Shown in pieces: positions 1 to 12,800 of a stretch of 64,000 bases of DNA. The notes beneath the pieces were generated by a model that was given only the letters and a program-made list of their open reading frames with translations, made no database searches and had not been told where the DNA came from. Source of the stretch: Kryptolebias marmoratus (Eukaryota > Chordata > Actinopteri > Cyprinodontiformes > Rivulidae). The stretch covers positions 25,357,995 to 25,421,994 of the forward strand of contig NC_051446.1 of NCBI RefSeq assembly GCF_001649575.2, in the 5' to 3' direction. The position numbers and the translations under genes are program-made. Within the stretch, counting starts at the first letter, position 1; each line of letters begins with the position of its first letter.

Positions 1-155
1 CGTACCTCTGATCGAACCATTGAACGTACCTCTGATCGAATCATTGAACGTACCTCTGATCGAATCATTGAACGTACCTCTGATCGAATCATTGAACGTA
101 CCTCTGATGCATCCATTGAACGTACCTCTGATGGAACCATTGAACGTACCTCAGA
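1..155. repeat. 24-bp minisatellite cut by the window edge
   Basis: Six full 24-bp copies (CGTACCTCTGATCGAA plus an eight-base ATTGAA-type end) run from base 1 with few changes. A decaying seventh follows. It probably continues left of the window. Confidence 0.9.
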
Positions 156-1383
156 TTTGTTGATTGGATGGTATCCCTGGTTGTACCACTGACTGAACAG
201 CCTTTTTTCTTATTAAGGTTTGAGTTATTTTTAAACAACACAGATTATTCTAGTGCTGAAAAAATAACACTAGATTCTTCTGTTTAGTATAATTTTAGTG
301 AGATTGTTTTGGTATTTTCAGCAGTTACAGATGTGGGTAAACATTCTCCACAGAAACACAAACACTGCTTTAAATCCAGTTTAAATCTGTTCAGTTAATC
401 GTAATGGTGTCCTTGTTATCTGTGTATTTTATGTACAGTAGCAACATCTCTGTGTTTCGCTCCCTGTTTAGCTGGTGACAAACACTCGGGCTGGCTTTTT
501 TCCAGTCTCCCCCTGTTTGTCGCTGGTCTGCAGCTCATTTAGGATTGGTTATCGCCCCCCCTTCCTTTTCTCTGGGAGCTGGGGAGTCTCTCCTCCTCAC
601 TGATGCAATGTGAAACCCTGCGGCAGAGCTCTGCTGATCTCCTGTGTGTGAGGGGGTGTATCTGTTTAATAAATGTTCCCCCTTTCATGTTTCTATTGGT
701 TTTCCCGCTCACTAAACACACACAGGCCAGTGATGGTGTAGAAAAACACACAGATTAACAGTCATGTTGTAACAAACACATGGACCTGCAGTGACCATGG
801 AAACTGAAGCTGGATGGATGGATTATGCTCATCTTATCCAGGCTTTTGAAGACTCGCCCTCACGTGTTTCTCCTCCATCCTCGGGTGAACGTTTGGGATT
901 GTCAGCTCGTCCACGGTGGGGAGGTGGGGGGGGTGAACAGATCCAAACAGCCGCCTGTAACGGCTGCTGACAGCGTCAGACACACAATGGGGCAGAGCGC
1001 TGCATAATTCTCTCCTCTTATCACTCGGGCAAATATTAGTGCTCCATTTTTACATCTTTTCTTTCCGTCTTCAGTGGCCAAAGTAATCACAGCATATTGT
1101 TTTCTGCCTGCGCCTCAGTGTTTAATTCAGAAGAACGGACCGAACTGTGGGCTGAGATAAGGAAAGCTGTCGCCTGGATTTCTCTTATCCGTCAGCCATC
1201 GACAGTTTCAAGGAATCCTGAAGGCGACAATCGCTGCACAGAAGAAATGATTTCTGTATACTGAGTTATATCATCTATAACTCATGCAGTTTCATGATTT
1301 ATTGTCAAAATTAGCATTTTATTTATATCACCTGCCACTGAAAGGTGAAGGTGATAATATTTTTGCTTGTGTGTGTCAGAAAA

Positions 1384-1600
1384 ACATTTCATGACCCACC
1401 GGGCGAATCTTAATGAAACCTTCAGACGGTAATGTTTGGATGTTTTAGCTTTAGAGTCAATCCAATTCAAGATGGCCACCACAGCCACCTGACCTTAAAA
1501 ATAGAAAAATATCTAGGACAGTCAGTTTGTCAAATATTGACCTGTGTGGTAGTAGCTGAGACTGATACCCAACACATGAGCTCCTGTCTGAGTGAACACT
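1384..1600 (+). repeat. dispersed repeat with YY1-like core, copy
   Basis: It contains ATTCAAGATGGCCACCACAG and, about 60 bases on, TGTGGTAGTAGCTGAGACTG. This is the two-part signature of the family. Confidence 0.7.
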
Positions 1601-2984
1601 CAGACATGGAGGTCTTATTTCCTGTCCTTCAGCAGAAGTTGTGAATCTCCTCCGGTTGTTAGGCCGGAGACGTTTGTGGGAACTGGAGACCGGAGCGTTC
1701 AGTTTCCCATGGAAACGGTTAAGTGACATCTGAGAGCCGCCGTTGCTTGGAGACCCGTTTCCAGCTGCTGTGATGCACTTCAGATATGGGGATATCAAAC
1801 GTCCTGTTGGGGTTTGCTCTTTATTAGCGAGTTTAGATTTATCTGAAGTAGTGGCACTTTGAGGCGCCATTTTGGGAGCCCCTTCGTGTTTTCATGTTAA
1901 ATCTTTTTTTGCACTAAGTACACACTTAAATGTTCCATAAGTGGGGACAGAGTACTGTTAGTGTTTTGGTTTTAGGGCAGTTTCAAAACACTGTTTTTAT
2001 TTATTTTTTATTAGTTTTATCAGCCATTTTATTACAGTGTGCGTCAGCATACCTGGGCCCCGCCCTCACCTGTCCCCTGGCTCCTGGTGGTGGGCCCATG
2101 TGAGGGGGGGCTTCCTGTAGCTTTGTTTGTGCTAAACCCAGCTGAGCCCCAGGAGCCAAGGGTCGACCACCAGCACCGCGCCCCACTCCAGGTCTAGACC
2201 ATATTACTGCCTAGACACAGGGATGTAAGGCTGAAGTTGAAGCTGAAACATCAACTTTTTAATGTTGATGGTCTGACTCCTCCCCCTGAGGTTAGTTTGC
2301 CGTGTGACAGCTCAGGCTTTCGGAGAAGACCTGAAGGATTTCTGGATGGTGTTCACATCTGGCTTCTTCTTCGCCTGATAGAGCTTTAAGCAGCACGGTG
2401 AACTGTGTTTACAGAACAGAACCAGAACCAGCCTTGACCTTTGACCTCAGAGGTTTCTACAGATTCTTCAGATCTGTTGATGATGGAGATTCAGTGTCTT
2501 TGATTCCGGAACTTTATTCTGAAAGTGTTCCTCTGTTCTTAGACACTTCCTGTCAGCCTGGTGACCCTCTGCCCATCTTCAGCCTCTAAATGCTCTTTTT
2601 AAACCCAGTCCTTTTACTGACCTGCTGATAATTAAACTAATTATTATTAAATGCTCCTCCAGCTGTTTCTTATTCGTACCGCTGACTTTAACAGCCTTTT
2701 GTTGCTCCTGGAACAACTTCTTTGAGATGTTTCTGCTGTTAAATTCAAAAAACAAAAAATACAATTTCATACTTTCATCATTTGATACGTTTACTATGTT
2801 CCATTGTGAATAAAGTAAGCATTTATGAAATAATCTGTTTTAATTTACATTTTACTCTTTTGGAACCGGGGTTGTGTCTTCTCTCTTGCCTGGAAACACC
2901 TTCGGAGGAGTTGGAGAGCATCCCTGAGGAGAAGGATGTCTAAGATTCCCTCCTGGACCTTTTACCTTCACCACTTTACATATA

Positions 2985-3135
2985 ATCATATCAGCTGCCA
3001 CCTTGCATGCCAAAGTTTTAAATAAATTCTCAGGAGCTCTGTGAGAGCTCAGAGTCTGTGTTAGTGAAGACTCTCAGCTACTGCCACACCTAAATTTGAC
3101 TGCAAAATTGTTGAGTTGTAGCTCTTTATGTTTGT
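2985..3135 (-). repeat. dispersed repeat, partial copy
   Basis: It has GACTCTCAGCTACTGCCACA, the reverse complement of the family's second motif, and TGCATGCCAAAGTTTT. Confidence 0.55.
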
Positions 3136-5459
3136 TCATGATTTTCTAAAAACACTCATTAATCACCTGCCTTTAATGGTAGTTTTCTTCCAACGAGGCA
3201 TCTGAAACCTCACATTCGTCCCGGCTCACCTGCTCGTCTCCAGCCCTTTCAGGAGACTTTGTGCTTTTTTAAAAATCATCCTTTCTCAACCTGCCGGGAA
3301 GAAAATTGCAAGTGTTTTCAGCCACTAAGAGCTCAGGAGGACTGCTGCAGTCTTCCCCAACTGGCACTGTGCTGCGGCACGTGGCCAGAATCACTTATTG
3401 GCACTTCACTGCCATCTGCCAAGACGGCGAGGGTTCCTTCGCAGCTTTAAAAAGGCAGCGACGGGAGGAGATTTCAGCTGACACAACTATGGGAAATAAA
3501 CTGAAATCAGGAATTGTGTAGACTGTTTATAGAAGGTCTGAAGACTAGAAAGTCACGTCCAGTTGCTGCTAAATAAATATAGTTTACGTTCAGAATATCT
3601 GAGCATGAAGCTGTTGAGGAGCGGCCCCCCTCTCACTTAAAAACAAGTGCCCTTGAGCAGGGTAATTAACCCCCAGCTGCTCCTGTGAAGCAGCTCTGCA
3701 GGAGCTCCAGGAGCTCCTTCACCTGCCTCCTGTCGGCTCGAGTCGTTCAAACAGCTGAGCTGAGGCTCGGTCTCACCGGAACGGAATGCCGCGGCATGAA
3801 GCGGTAACGTCCGTGAAATCTCAGGGTGAGGGGGTGTGGCAGCTGTTCACGGGGGCGGGGGTCACGTTACGGCGGCTTCATCGTTCAAGACTTCATGTTC
3901 GTGTTGGTGGGACTCATTCAGTGCTCGGAGTGGAAATAAAAGCTTCAGAGAGAGCTGTGATGAAGATGATGCTGGATGGAGAGGTAGAGGAGCACGAGTC
4001 CTGATCCGGACAGAAAGATTTTCCTTCCAAACAGCTAGAACTTGTTTGACTCTTTGTCTTTGAAAATCAGCTGCTTCTTTTCCCCTTTTTTCAGTCTTGT
4101 TTGTAAATTATTTGAAAAAGTGTCTTAAAAGTTCTGGAAAAAGCCTTTTTTTAATGAATTATTTAACTAAATTGTGGGCTAGTTAAGATACAGTACTGCA
4201 TAAAATATCATTGCAGCTGAAGCCACCTAAATGTGATAACGTGTTTGTGTGCAAAATCAAACATACAGCTTGGCTCGATTCTAACTTCAGTTCTTTAAGA
4301 TCTTTGCAGCCAATAGAAAAAGAAAAAGGAAATATAATGGAATAAAAGCTATTTCTTGCAATCCTCCCTTTCTGTTTAATTTCCACTCTGCTCTTTTTCT
4401 TCACAGTCGACTAAACAGAAACTTTATGATTCCCAGTGGCTGTGTTCCTTTTCTCTTCAGTGGTTTGGTTCTTCTGTGTTAAAAGCAGAAGGTGTGTGTT
4501 TGGCTGACAGACTTGTTCTGAGACCTTAAATCTCCAAACATATGAGAAGCAGCGCACGTGATCCGTCAGGCTGTTTAAAGAAAGTCTCCAGAGATGTTTC
4601 CCCAACATGCGACTCTATGTGAGACTCTTTATTTTCACACGTTTTGACATGATTGTGGTGTTTCCCTACATGTTTACACACACATGCATGGCAGAACTCG
4701 TGGTTCTGCTCGGTGTAGACCCACTAACTGTGTGTGAAAACAAAGCTCTGACCACAGGAAGACAGGCGGCTCCACAAAGCATTCTGGGAGCTCATTACTG
4801 TATTCTTTGGGCTGGAAAATGTCTGTCAGTAAGGATTCATTAAAAGCCAACCTGCTGCAGCAGCGCCTGCCTCTGCTGTAATGAGAGGTTCTGCACAGTT
4901 CGGGCCCTCCGGTGGTTCTGACCGGACAGGTGAGGTATCGGTGGGAATCAGGATGGAGTTTGTCCCGCTCATATTTGCTGCTCGAGTCCAGAATGTATTC
5001 TTAGGTTTCCTTTTACTTTCAGAGACTCGGATAAATGTGTTTCTACCGTTTTGTTGCAGAAAGAAAAACCTTCAAAGATCTGAAATAAACTGAAACTGAC
5101 AAAAGTAATAAAACTAATGTCCACAGGGACAAGTTAAACTCAGGTGTGTCCTGGAATCAGTCAGGCTGCCTGTTTAAAGGGGGACAGGTAGTCACAGGGC
5201 TGTTTGGTATCATGGTGTGTACCACACTGAACATGGGGGACAGGAAGCTGAGGACAGAGTTGTCTCAGCAGCTCAGAAAGACAATGATTGACAGCAGGTT
5301 GAAGGTAAAGACTAGAAGACCGTCTCCAAGCAGCTGGATGTCCCTGAGACTCCACAGGACTGGAGACAGCCTCCATGGACATGTCCACAAGAGGACAACT
5401 GGTGACAAACTGAAGAGACAATATCATACATGGACCAAAGAAATCAGAGGTTAACTCTA

Positions 5460-5960
5460 AGGTCAAAGGTCATCAGATCGCAGCATCAGTCTGTTTGAGA
5501 CAAAGACGACTGAGGAGGACCCAATGAAGACAGACTGAGAGTCCAGAGAGCTTCTGGGACAATGTCCTCTGGACAGATGAGACAAAACTAGAGCTTTTTG
5601 TCAACAAGTCCCATCAGCTCTGTGTCCACAGACCCAAACATGAACCAAAGACTAGAACCCTGAACCTACAGGGGAACATGGAGGAGGCTCGGTTCTGTTC
5701 TGGTCCTGGTTCTGTTCTGGGTCCAATGAAACCTCAAGACTATCAAGGCCTCCTGGAGCCAGATGTGCTGCTCAGAGTCAGAAAGCTCGGTCTCAGTCTC
5801 AGCTCATGGGTCCAACAGGATCAGGACCCAAAGAACGGGTCAGAACCAAACATTGGACCGTTCTGAAGAGGCCTTCTGGGCCCTGATCTAAATCCTGCTG
5901 AACATCTGTGGAAGGAGCTGAAACATCTGGAGGAGGAAGCCTTCAGACCTGAGACAGCTG
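5460..5960 (+). mobile_element. Tc1/mariner-like transposase relic
   Basis: Broken frames read FWDNVLWTDETKLELFV, then later SGPDLNPAEHLWKELK, which are the second DDE-block and the PDLNP..LW.ELK block of Tc1-type transposases. The middle is frameshifted, so it is inactive. A minisatellite of GGACACCTGG units follows directly. Confidence 0.75.
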
Positions 5961-5969
5961 GAGGAGTGG

Positions 5970-6182
5970 ACCGGGACACCTGAGGACACCTGAGGACACC
6001 TGGGGAGGCCTAAGGACACCTTGGGGACACCTGGGGACACCTGAGGACACCTGGGGACACCTGGGGAGGCCTAAGGACACCTTGGGGACACCTGGGGAGG
6101 CCTAAGGACACCTGGGGACACCTGGGGAGGCCTAAGGAATCCTTGGGGACACCTTGGGGACACCTGGGGACACTTGGGGACA
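5970..6182. repeat. GGACACCTGG minisatellite
   Basis: Repeated GGACACCTGG/GAGGCCTAAGGACACC units of about 10-22 bp abut the Tc1-like relic. Confidence 0.85.
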
Positions 6183-6676
6183 GGTGCAGAGGACTCAGAG
6201 TTACAGAACTCACCTGATTGGATCAGAAGGTTAATAGTTCCGTCCTTTTTATGAAGGTCAGTTTAATAAGTTTGTTTTTAAATAATTCTGTCTGATTTTC
6301 ATTTGTTCATTTTTAGTCGTTTTTCTTATTATTTTTGTCAGTTTCCAGTTTTTTCAGTGACCTTTGTGGGTTTTTTATTTAATAAAAGGCTCAAAGACTT
6401 TATTTTCTCTGCGCTCCACTCTTTGTTCTGCTCCTTCCTTCAGCGTTTAATTTAAAAACATTGTTCCGTTGGTTTCTGTCGTCATTGTGCCGTTTGATTG
6501 TAACGTTGAGTTGCCTCGGTTCATTTAACCCGACTGTCAGCGCTGCTCTAATTTTATCTTTATTTGGCTCAGTTTTCACAGTTTGTTTCATCTGTGACTC
6601 CTCTCTGACTGCAGCCGCGTGTATTTCTAATTCTCTCTCTGTTCGCTCAGATTGTTTCGTTTTCTCCGTCTCTCAG

Positions 6677-6878
6677 ACTCGAACGCCTCGTGTGACACGA
6701 CTCAGCCCCACGCAGCCGGCGCTCGCCGATCAGGCCAACAGGGTTTCCTTCGCCTCGGCTGAAAACCTGGAGACCATGTCGGAGCCGGATATGCCCATCG
6801 GCTTCAATCGGATGAACCGGCTTCGCCAGAGCCTGCCGCTGGCCCGCTCGTCCAGCCAGGCCAAGCTGCGGGCGCCAG
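6677..6878 (+). CDS. srcin1: srcin1 coding exon (first one found in window)
   Basis: The acceptor follows TCTCAG and the donor is CCAG|GTCTGA. The exon reads TRTPRVTRLSPTQ, then ALADQANRVSFASAENLE and MPIGFNRMNRLRQSLPL, matching the family block just before the AIP3-like domain. It enters in phase 0 and leaves one base (G) to complete a glycine with the next exon. Earlier exons, including the start codon, were not recognised upstream. Confidence 0.9.
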
Positions 6879-9800
6879 GTCTGAACGTCCTCGGCTGTAT
6901 TCTTCGTTCAGATATCAGGTTTATCACAACCCGGGTTTCAGTTTGGTCACAGTCAGCTTTTATTTGTGGTAAAACTTGTATGTCTTTTTAAAAACAGGCT
7001 GTTCCTCAGTTTAACACTTTTTGTGAAGAAGGAGTTCATCTTAGACCGTTCTGGTCATCGTTTTTGGTTTATAAACAATATTTTACTTGTTGTAAATGAT
7101 TCTTAAATAGTTTAATTCTGACCTGATGAGCTAACGGCTAGTCTGAATGCAGCTAAGACTTCATCTCTAAAACTTCTCAGCTGTTCATCCAAACCACCGT
7201 CAGTTTCTTGTCCTTCATTAGAAGCATCATAATGCTCCTGCAGGAAGTGCTACAGCTAGCTGCTGCTTTTCTTTGTTCTTCCAGGAAACCATAGAAATCT
7301 ATAAAAAAAATAATTATGAAAGGTGAAGCTGACAGCGATGTAAAGGTTTCTAAATTTCTATTTGGTACTCACTGCAAACTATCAACTCAAACATGGAAAC
7401 TGTTTGAAAGAGTTCAGATTTAGATGCAAAGATGTGCGGGTCTGCAGTCAATGCAAACAAAGCACTCACTGCATCCCTCTGGGTTAGATAATAACCCCAC
7501 AAATATTCAAACTGTCGGAGGAATCGGACGAATTATTGCCAAACAGTAGGAGTATTTTCAAACGGCTCTTTTTTGTGTCTCGCTTCAGCTTTCCTGGTTG
7601 TCTTTCTGCTCTTTAAAGGTCTTTGCTGGTCTTTTTCTGTCTCAGATGTTCTTGTCATTTTACCAAAGATCATTTAGTTTAAACAGATAAAAATGAGACT
7701 ACTTTAATGACAGCTGATACCGACAGTCACAGAAACTGAAACATGTCATTTAGTCGATATGTGGAGGTAAAAGTTTCTCTGCTGTCGTCTCCTTCATCGC
7801 TCCAGGGATCTTGTTCCTGCAGCTCGGGGAGGAGATCCGCCGGGTTCACCTGACCCACGAGCTGACCAGCCTGGACACCCTGAGGGCGCTCATCGTGCAC
7901 ATGTTCCCCCAGAGGCTCACCATGGCCATGCTCAGGTGCTTCACACGCAGGAGATGTTTATCGACCTGTTTGAACCTCTGCAGGGCTGCATTTACACTTC
8001 ATTTACTGTGAGCGGGACGCAGCCAGACACTCATGAATTAAAAAAATATGATAAACTAGGAAAGAAAACTGGTAAAAATCAGGTAAACAGATCAATAAAT
8101 CCAAGACGGACACGATGAGAACAGCCCATTACGACTGTGATGCCTCCAGTGTTTGATTCTTTTCCTCTGGTTGTTTTTGTGTGAATTTGAAACAAAGTTC
8201 TTGTTCTGTGTTTAATTTATGATGATGTAGATCATCTGTTATCTGAAGGCGATACAGTTATCCTCCTCCTGACAACAGATGCAGTAAACCCGGAGGCTTT
8301 TCTTGCAGGATCCACTTAGGTCTTGACATAGAACCGACCAGTTCCAGGTCACAGATTTCCTGTCCTGCAGTCTGGACTCCCTCAGCTCCTCTGGACATTT
8401 TACCAAACCAAAGCACAGCTCAGATCAACTCTGTTACGCCCCGCAGTCCGGAGCTTCAGCCTCTCCCTCACAGAAAACAACAATGACGTCCAGTTCTGGT
8501 ATCAGAGCCGGCTGACTTCTCACCAGATCTTCAATGGACGCCGTTTTGAGGACAGTCCTGTTCTTATTTTGGACAGAAGGAGTCAAAGGAGGTCATCCCG
8601 GGTTTCACCTTTCCCACACATCTATTCCCAAACAGCTTCACACCAATTTGCACTTTCACGCTCGCATGTGGCCGAGGTTAACCGCCCTCACGAGGGATGG
8701 GGAGGGAGAGTGATTCAGAGGCTGCTGTTTCAGGGGATTTGGCTGCAGCTCTGACGCCTCTTTTAAACGTCGTCAGTGACCGGCGCTGTGTTCAGATGCA
8801 CACAGAGGTCATTCAGCAACAAGCAGGACATCAGCAGACATCCAGACATCTGGACTGTCGTTTGAAAACGGCTCCGAGCTGTTTCAGTTAGTTTCGTAGT
8901 TCTCTCGACAAGCTGAATTACCTCCCAGATGCAATCTCAGGGAAATAAATACAACGATGGGTGAATTCACAGCTCCGTGTCAGAGCAAAGACTGAAGGTT
9001 TGAACCTGTTTGAATCTGACAGACGCCAGCTGTTTCCTGCACAGCGTGAGAGCCGAGGCCTGGGATTCACACCCCACCAACGTTTTCAGACATTTTAGAA
9101 ACATCCTCGCTGTTAATGTGTTTCCAGCAGCAGCCCGGTGGGATACAGACTTTACTTTCAGCACTAACCACCTCCTTTAGTTTGATTTCACAGAGAAGAA
9201 ACCTCACACCAGCCTCACAGTCGATCACTTTAACGCAGAGCCGATACTCCAGCTTCTACCAGCAGCCGAAAACATCATTAGAAGGAACATTTTTAACATG
9301 GTTCTCATTTTCCAAACAATTAGGTCAGAAAATGATTAGTTTCATTGAGATGTTAATTAGGATTATCTGTATAATCTGCTGTGAAACTTCCTGATGAATC
9401 CTGCAGTTCAATTTATTTATCAGCAGGACTGAATATTCTGTTCCTGATGAGTTTAATATCAGCTTCGGTCCACTCCGTCGCCTCATTACTGCTTCCTGAT
9501 GCAGTTTGGACCCGTCCAGCACGCCGCAGCACATTAGCAGGTAATTGGTGCTGAAATTGACTGTTTGTTGTTCGTTTTGTGATCATCGATGTGCAGATCT
9601 CCCAGCACCGCTCTGCTGATCAAAGACGAGACCCGGAACGTCTTCTACGAACTGGAGGACCCGCGGGACGTCCAGGACCGCTGCGTCATTAAGATTTACT
9701 GCAAAGAGCCCGTCTACGGGACGTACCCGGGACACCAGCACCCTCACCTGGCCAACGGAGACCTGCGGGTGAGTGTTTCTGTGTTCCTCAGGCGCCTGAA

Positions 9801-12800
9801 TTACCCCAAACTGAAATATTATCGTTTGCCTCTAAAAGCGCTGACTCACCACGTCTGTGTTTACAAACACCGTGAGGTGTGACATAACATGCCTCATCCT
9901 CCGAGTCGCGTGACCTTTCGCCTGGACCGGCGCCAGCCCGTCACGTCTTCAGCGCCGGCTCGGCCGGACGCCAGGAGCAGGGTTGTGAAACGACAGACTG
10001 CAGGTCCGGTTAGTCTCTGCAGCTGAGCCGCTGGTGGATGAAGAAGATGAGGAAGATGTTCCTCAGAAACAAACGTGTCGTCAGAAACCCAGTTTTACCT
10101 TCTTAAACCGTCCTGAAGGATGATTTAAGGTTTATTCTGAGATCTTTTAACTGACTTTGAACCTAAACGTAAACCTTTCTAATGACCTGACCTTTGAACT
10201 TTATGTGAGCGTTACTTTGGTGCAAAATAAATCTCCCAGTTTTGAGATTTAGGTTGTAAAGTTGAGTTGAATTGGCGGCTGGCCAATAGAGGGCGCCACC
10301 CCACCACTCACATTACCTTGAATAGGATGTAAAAAATTGAATAAAAATGAAATAATAAAATAAAAATATTTCAAAATATATGTATATATACGTTTAGTTG
10401 TGTAAGATAAATATTTTATAGTTGATGATAAGTAAAGTTGTTTCGTTCATTAGTGATGTATTTCCGCCCCAGGGTGCAAAAATCTTTGTCCATATTCTCG
10501 TTAAAAGTTGCACATGTGCAGTAGCTCCTCTTCAGTACAACAGATAGGACCGTTCAGGGCGCACCTCTCCTGCGCCCAGAGCTGACTCCGCCTCCCGCCG
10601 CCGGAGCGCGGGGCTCCCGCCACGGGCTGACGTCACATCCGTCTGTCAGAAAGTTCGCCTGATTGAAAAGTCGAGCCGTGGGTGAGCTGCCTTTTATTCA
10701 AAGACAGTAATAAGTTCATTACGTGACTAAGTTACATAAATAAGTTCATAGTTAATAATTAGTTTATGTTAAAAAACTGTTAGAATGTTTTATTTTGAAT
10801 TCTAATCGGAGTGAGACATCCGATCTTCGTTATATACATGACGTAGTGAGTGCTCTCATCATAAAACAATCTTTGATGTATTTTCTCCAGTAAAATTTTG
10901 AAAAATAAGGTCGAAAACAGGTCTTATAAATGCTAAATGTTTCCTACAGACCTCCGTCTTTGTTCAGCAAGCACTTATGCATTTATATGTACATTATAAT
11001 GTTGCTTCTGTTGTTTTAATTCATGTAAATACACTGGTGTGATACCTTAGTTTATGTTTAGGTATATGTCTATTTTGGACTTCTAGCCCCCCCTGGAGAA
11101 AACTCCACCAGCCGCCACTGGTGTCAAATAAAGTCCTTATTTTGAGATTAAAATGAAAACCAGAAGGAAGTTTGTATATTTGGGTAAAAGTTTAAGCAGT
11201 CAGGAATAAAGTTATTTTAAAATTAAAGAGGGTTCATCATCGTAACTTACGTCTCTTTACTTCGTAAATAAAGCGACTTCAGAAGCTTCTGAGGCTGACA
11301 AAGACTTTCTTTTAAAATTAACTTTGCAATTAGTCTTTTGGCTTGTTTTAATCTTTTATGGCCTGCTTAATTTAAAAGATAAACTCGACACTGCAGCTCA
11401 TAAAGTAAATTTCTGCAGCTGAGTCACGGATGAATCCGATGTTTTATATTTTAACCAGTGAGAACGTGTTTTAGTGCTTCTCACCTCAGAGAAACGTCCT
11501 GGTTTTAAAATGTGCCGTGTCATGATTGAGCTGCAGAACGTTTCTGTGTGGTATAAGTTTGATTAGTGTAATTAAAGATGCTGTAGATGTGTAATTAAAG
11601 CTGGAGCTAAATAAACCTCCTAATTGGATAAATATGTTGTTGCTGCAGGTTGAAATGGATTCTGAGGCAGGCGTGTGAAATGAAGTGTGCTGGCGAGGCG
11701 TTTTGGTCTGAATCATGTTTTGTGTTTCTGTCGCCGCCCGTCAGCCCCGAGGCTTTTAGTTCTCCTGCCTGGAAGCGTGATGCGTTTCCGCCTGCAGGAT
11801 CTGCAGAGGTCAGCTGCTCTCACAGGACCCGGCGCCGTCTTCAGAGCGTTTTACAGCCTTTATTGAACCGGCAGGCTTACCTCCAGTTTTATGTGTGTGT
11901 AAAGTACTTCTCCTTTTGTCAAGGTGAAGTCTGGGATGTGTGTGTGTGGAGGTTTATTGAACTCCTGCCAGCAGAGCTGAGATTATTCCCTGATTGCAGA
12001 CCACAAAAGCATGACCGACAGCGCTGCAGCCGATCCGAGCCGGAGCCCGCGGGGCGGCCGGCGGTCGGGAATCGGATTGATTGGCAGATTTTCCTCAGTG
12101 GGAGAACGTGGGGCGAACTTCAGCGAGTGCAGAGGCCTCCGGACTTCAGAGGGGAAATAAAAAGCCCGCTGTTGCTAAGATACAAGCCAGACGATGATGG
12201 CTCTGGAGTCTGCTGTGAGCCCGTCCACCGGGTGCTGTTGCACGAGTCCTCAGGGTTATTATGTGGATATATTGGCTTTTCAATTTGCATCGTCTCCTGG
12301 AAGACGGGTTTGTGCGTCACGAGCAATTACAGCGTGGTCTTCGTTTCGTCCAAGCCCTGATCCGGTCTGCTGTTTCCTGCCTCTCTGACAGCGTTAACCG
12401 AAGCCAGGAGATCAATAAGTTATCAGAGACACAGAGAATAGTTTAAACTCAAAGCAAAGGAATGTACTTTAATGTCCATGAAATCCTTTATGTTGTGGTT
12501 GGATTTAGAAGAATTAGGAATTTGATCTCAGATGTAAATTAAACTTTTTACTGCATTTCTCTTTAATATAAACTGATCAAATGAATACCGGGAGCATTGA
12601 AGGCACAACCTGATTTAATTTAAAAGTAAAAAGACACAGATTCCAGAAGTCTATGAACCAACACAGTTTGCAGCTTTTATTTCATTTTTAGTTTCAGGTC
12701 TTCAGGCGTCTTCAGTTCGTCTCTGGAGGTTCGGACTCTTTATGCTTCAGATTTCCGTAGTTTCACCTGTGTGGATGTTTCCTCTCTTTGTTCTGCAGAG

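Larger units (their letters stand above)
156..5130. other. no gene recognised; srcin1 5' intron or flank
   Basis: There is only short, unconvincing coding potential. Two dispersed-repeat copies lie here (about 1384-1600 and 2990-3130). A non-repetitive stretch around 3190-3530 (TTGGCACTTCACTGCCATCT region) could be regulatory, but nothing decides it. Confidence 0.5.

Noticed and set aside
3490..3521. Short frame starting MGNKLKSGIV, resembling the MGN start of SRCIN1
   Set aside because: It stops after ten codons and has no donor site in phase; only the first three residues resemble SRCIN1.
11650..12360. 236-codon open frame on plus inside a srcin1 intron
   Set aside because: No recognisable domain, and it would sit between two exons already joined by homology. 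Treated as non-coding, perhaps regulatory.
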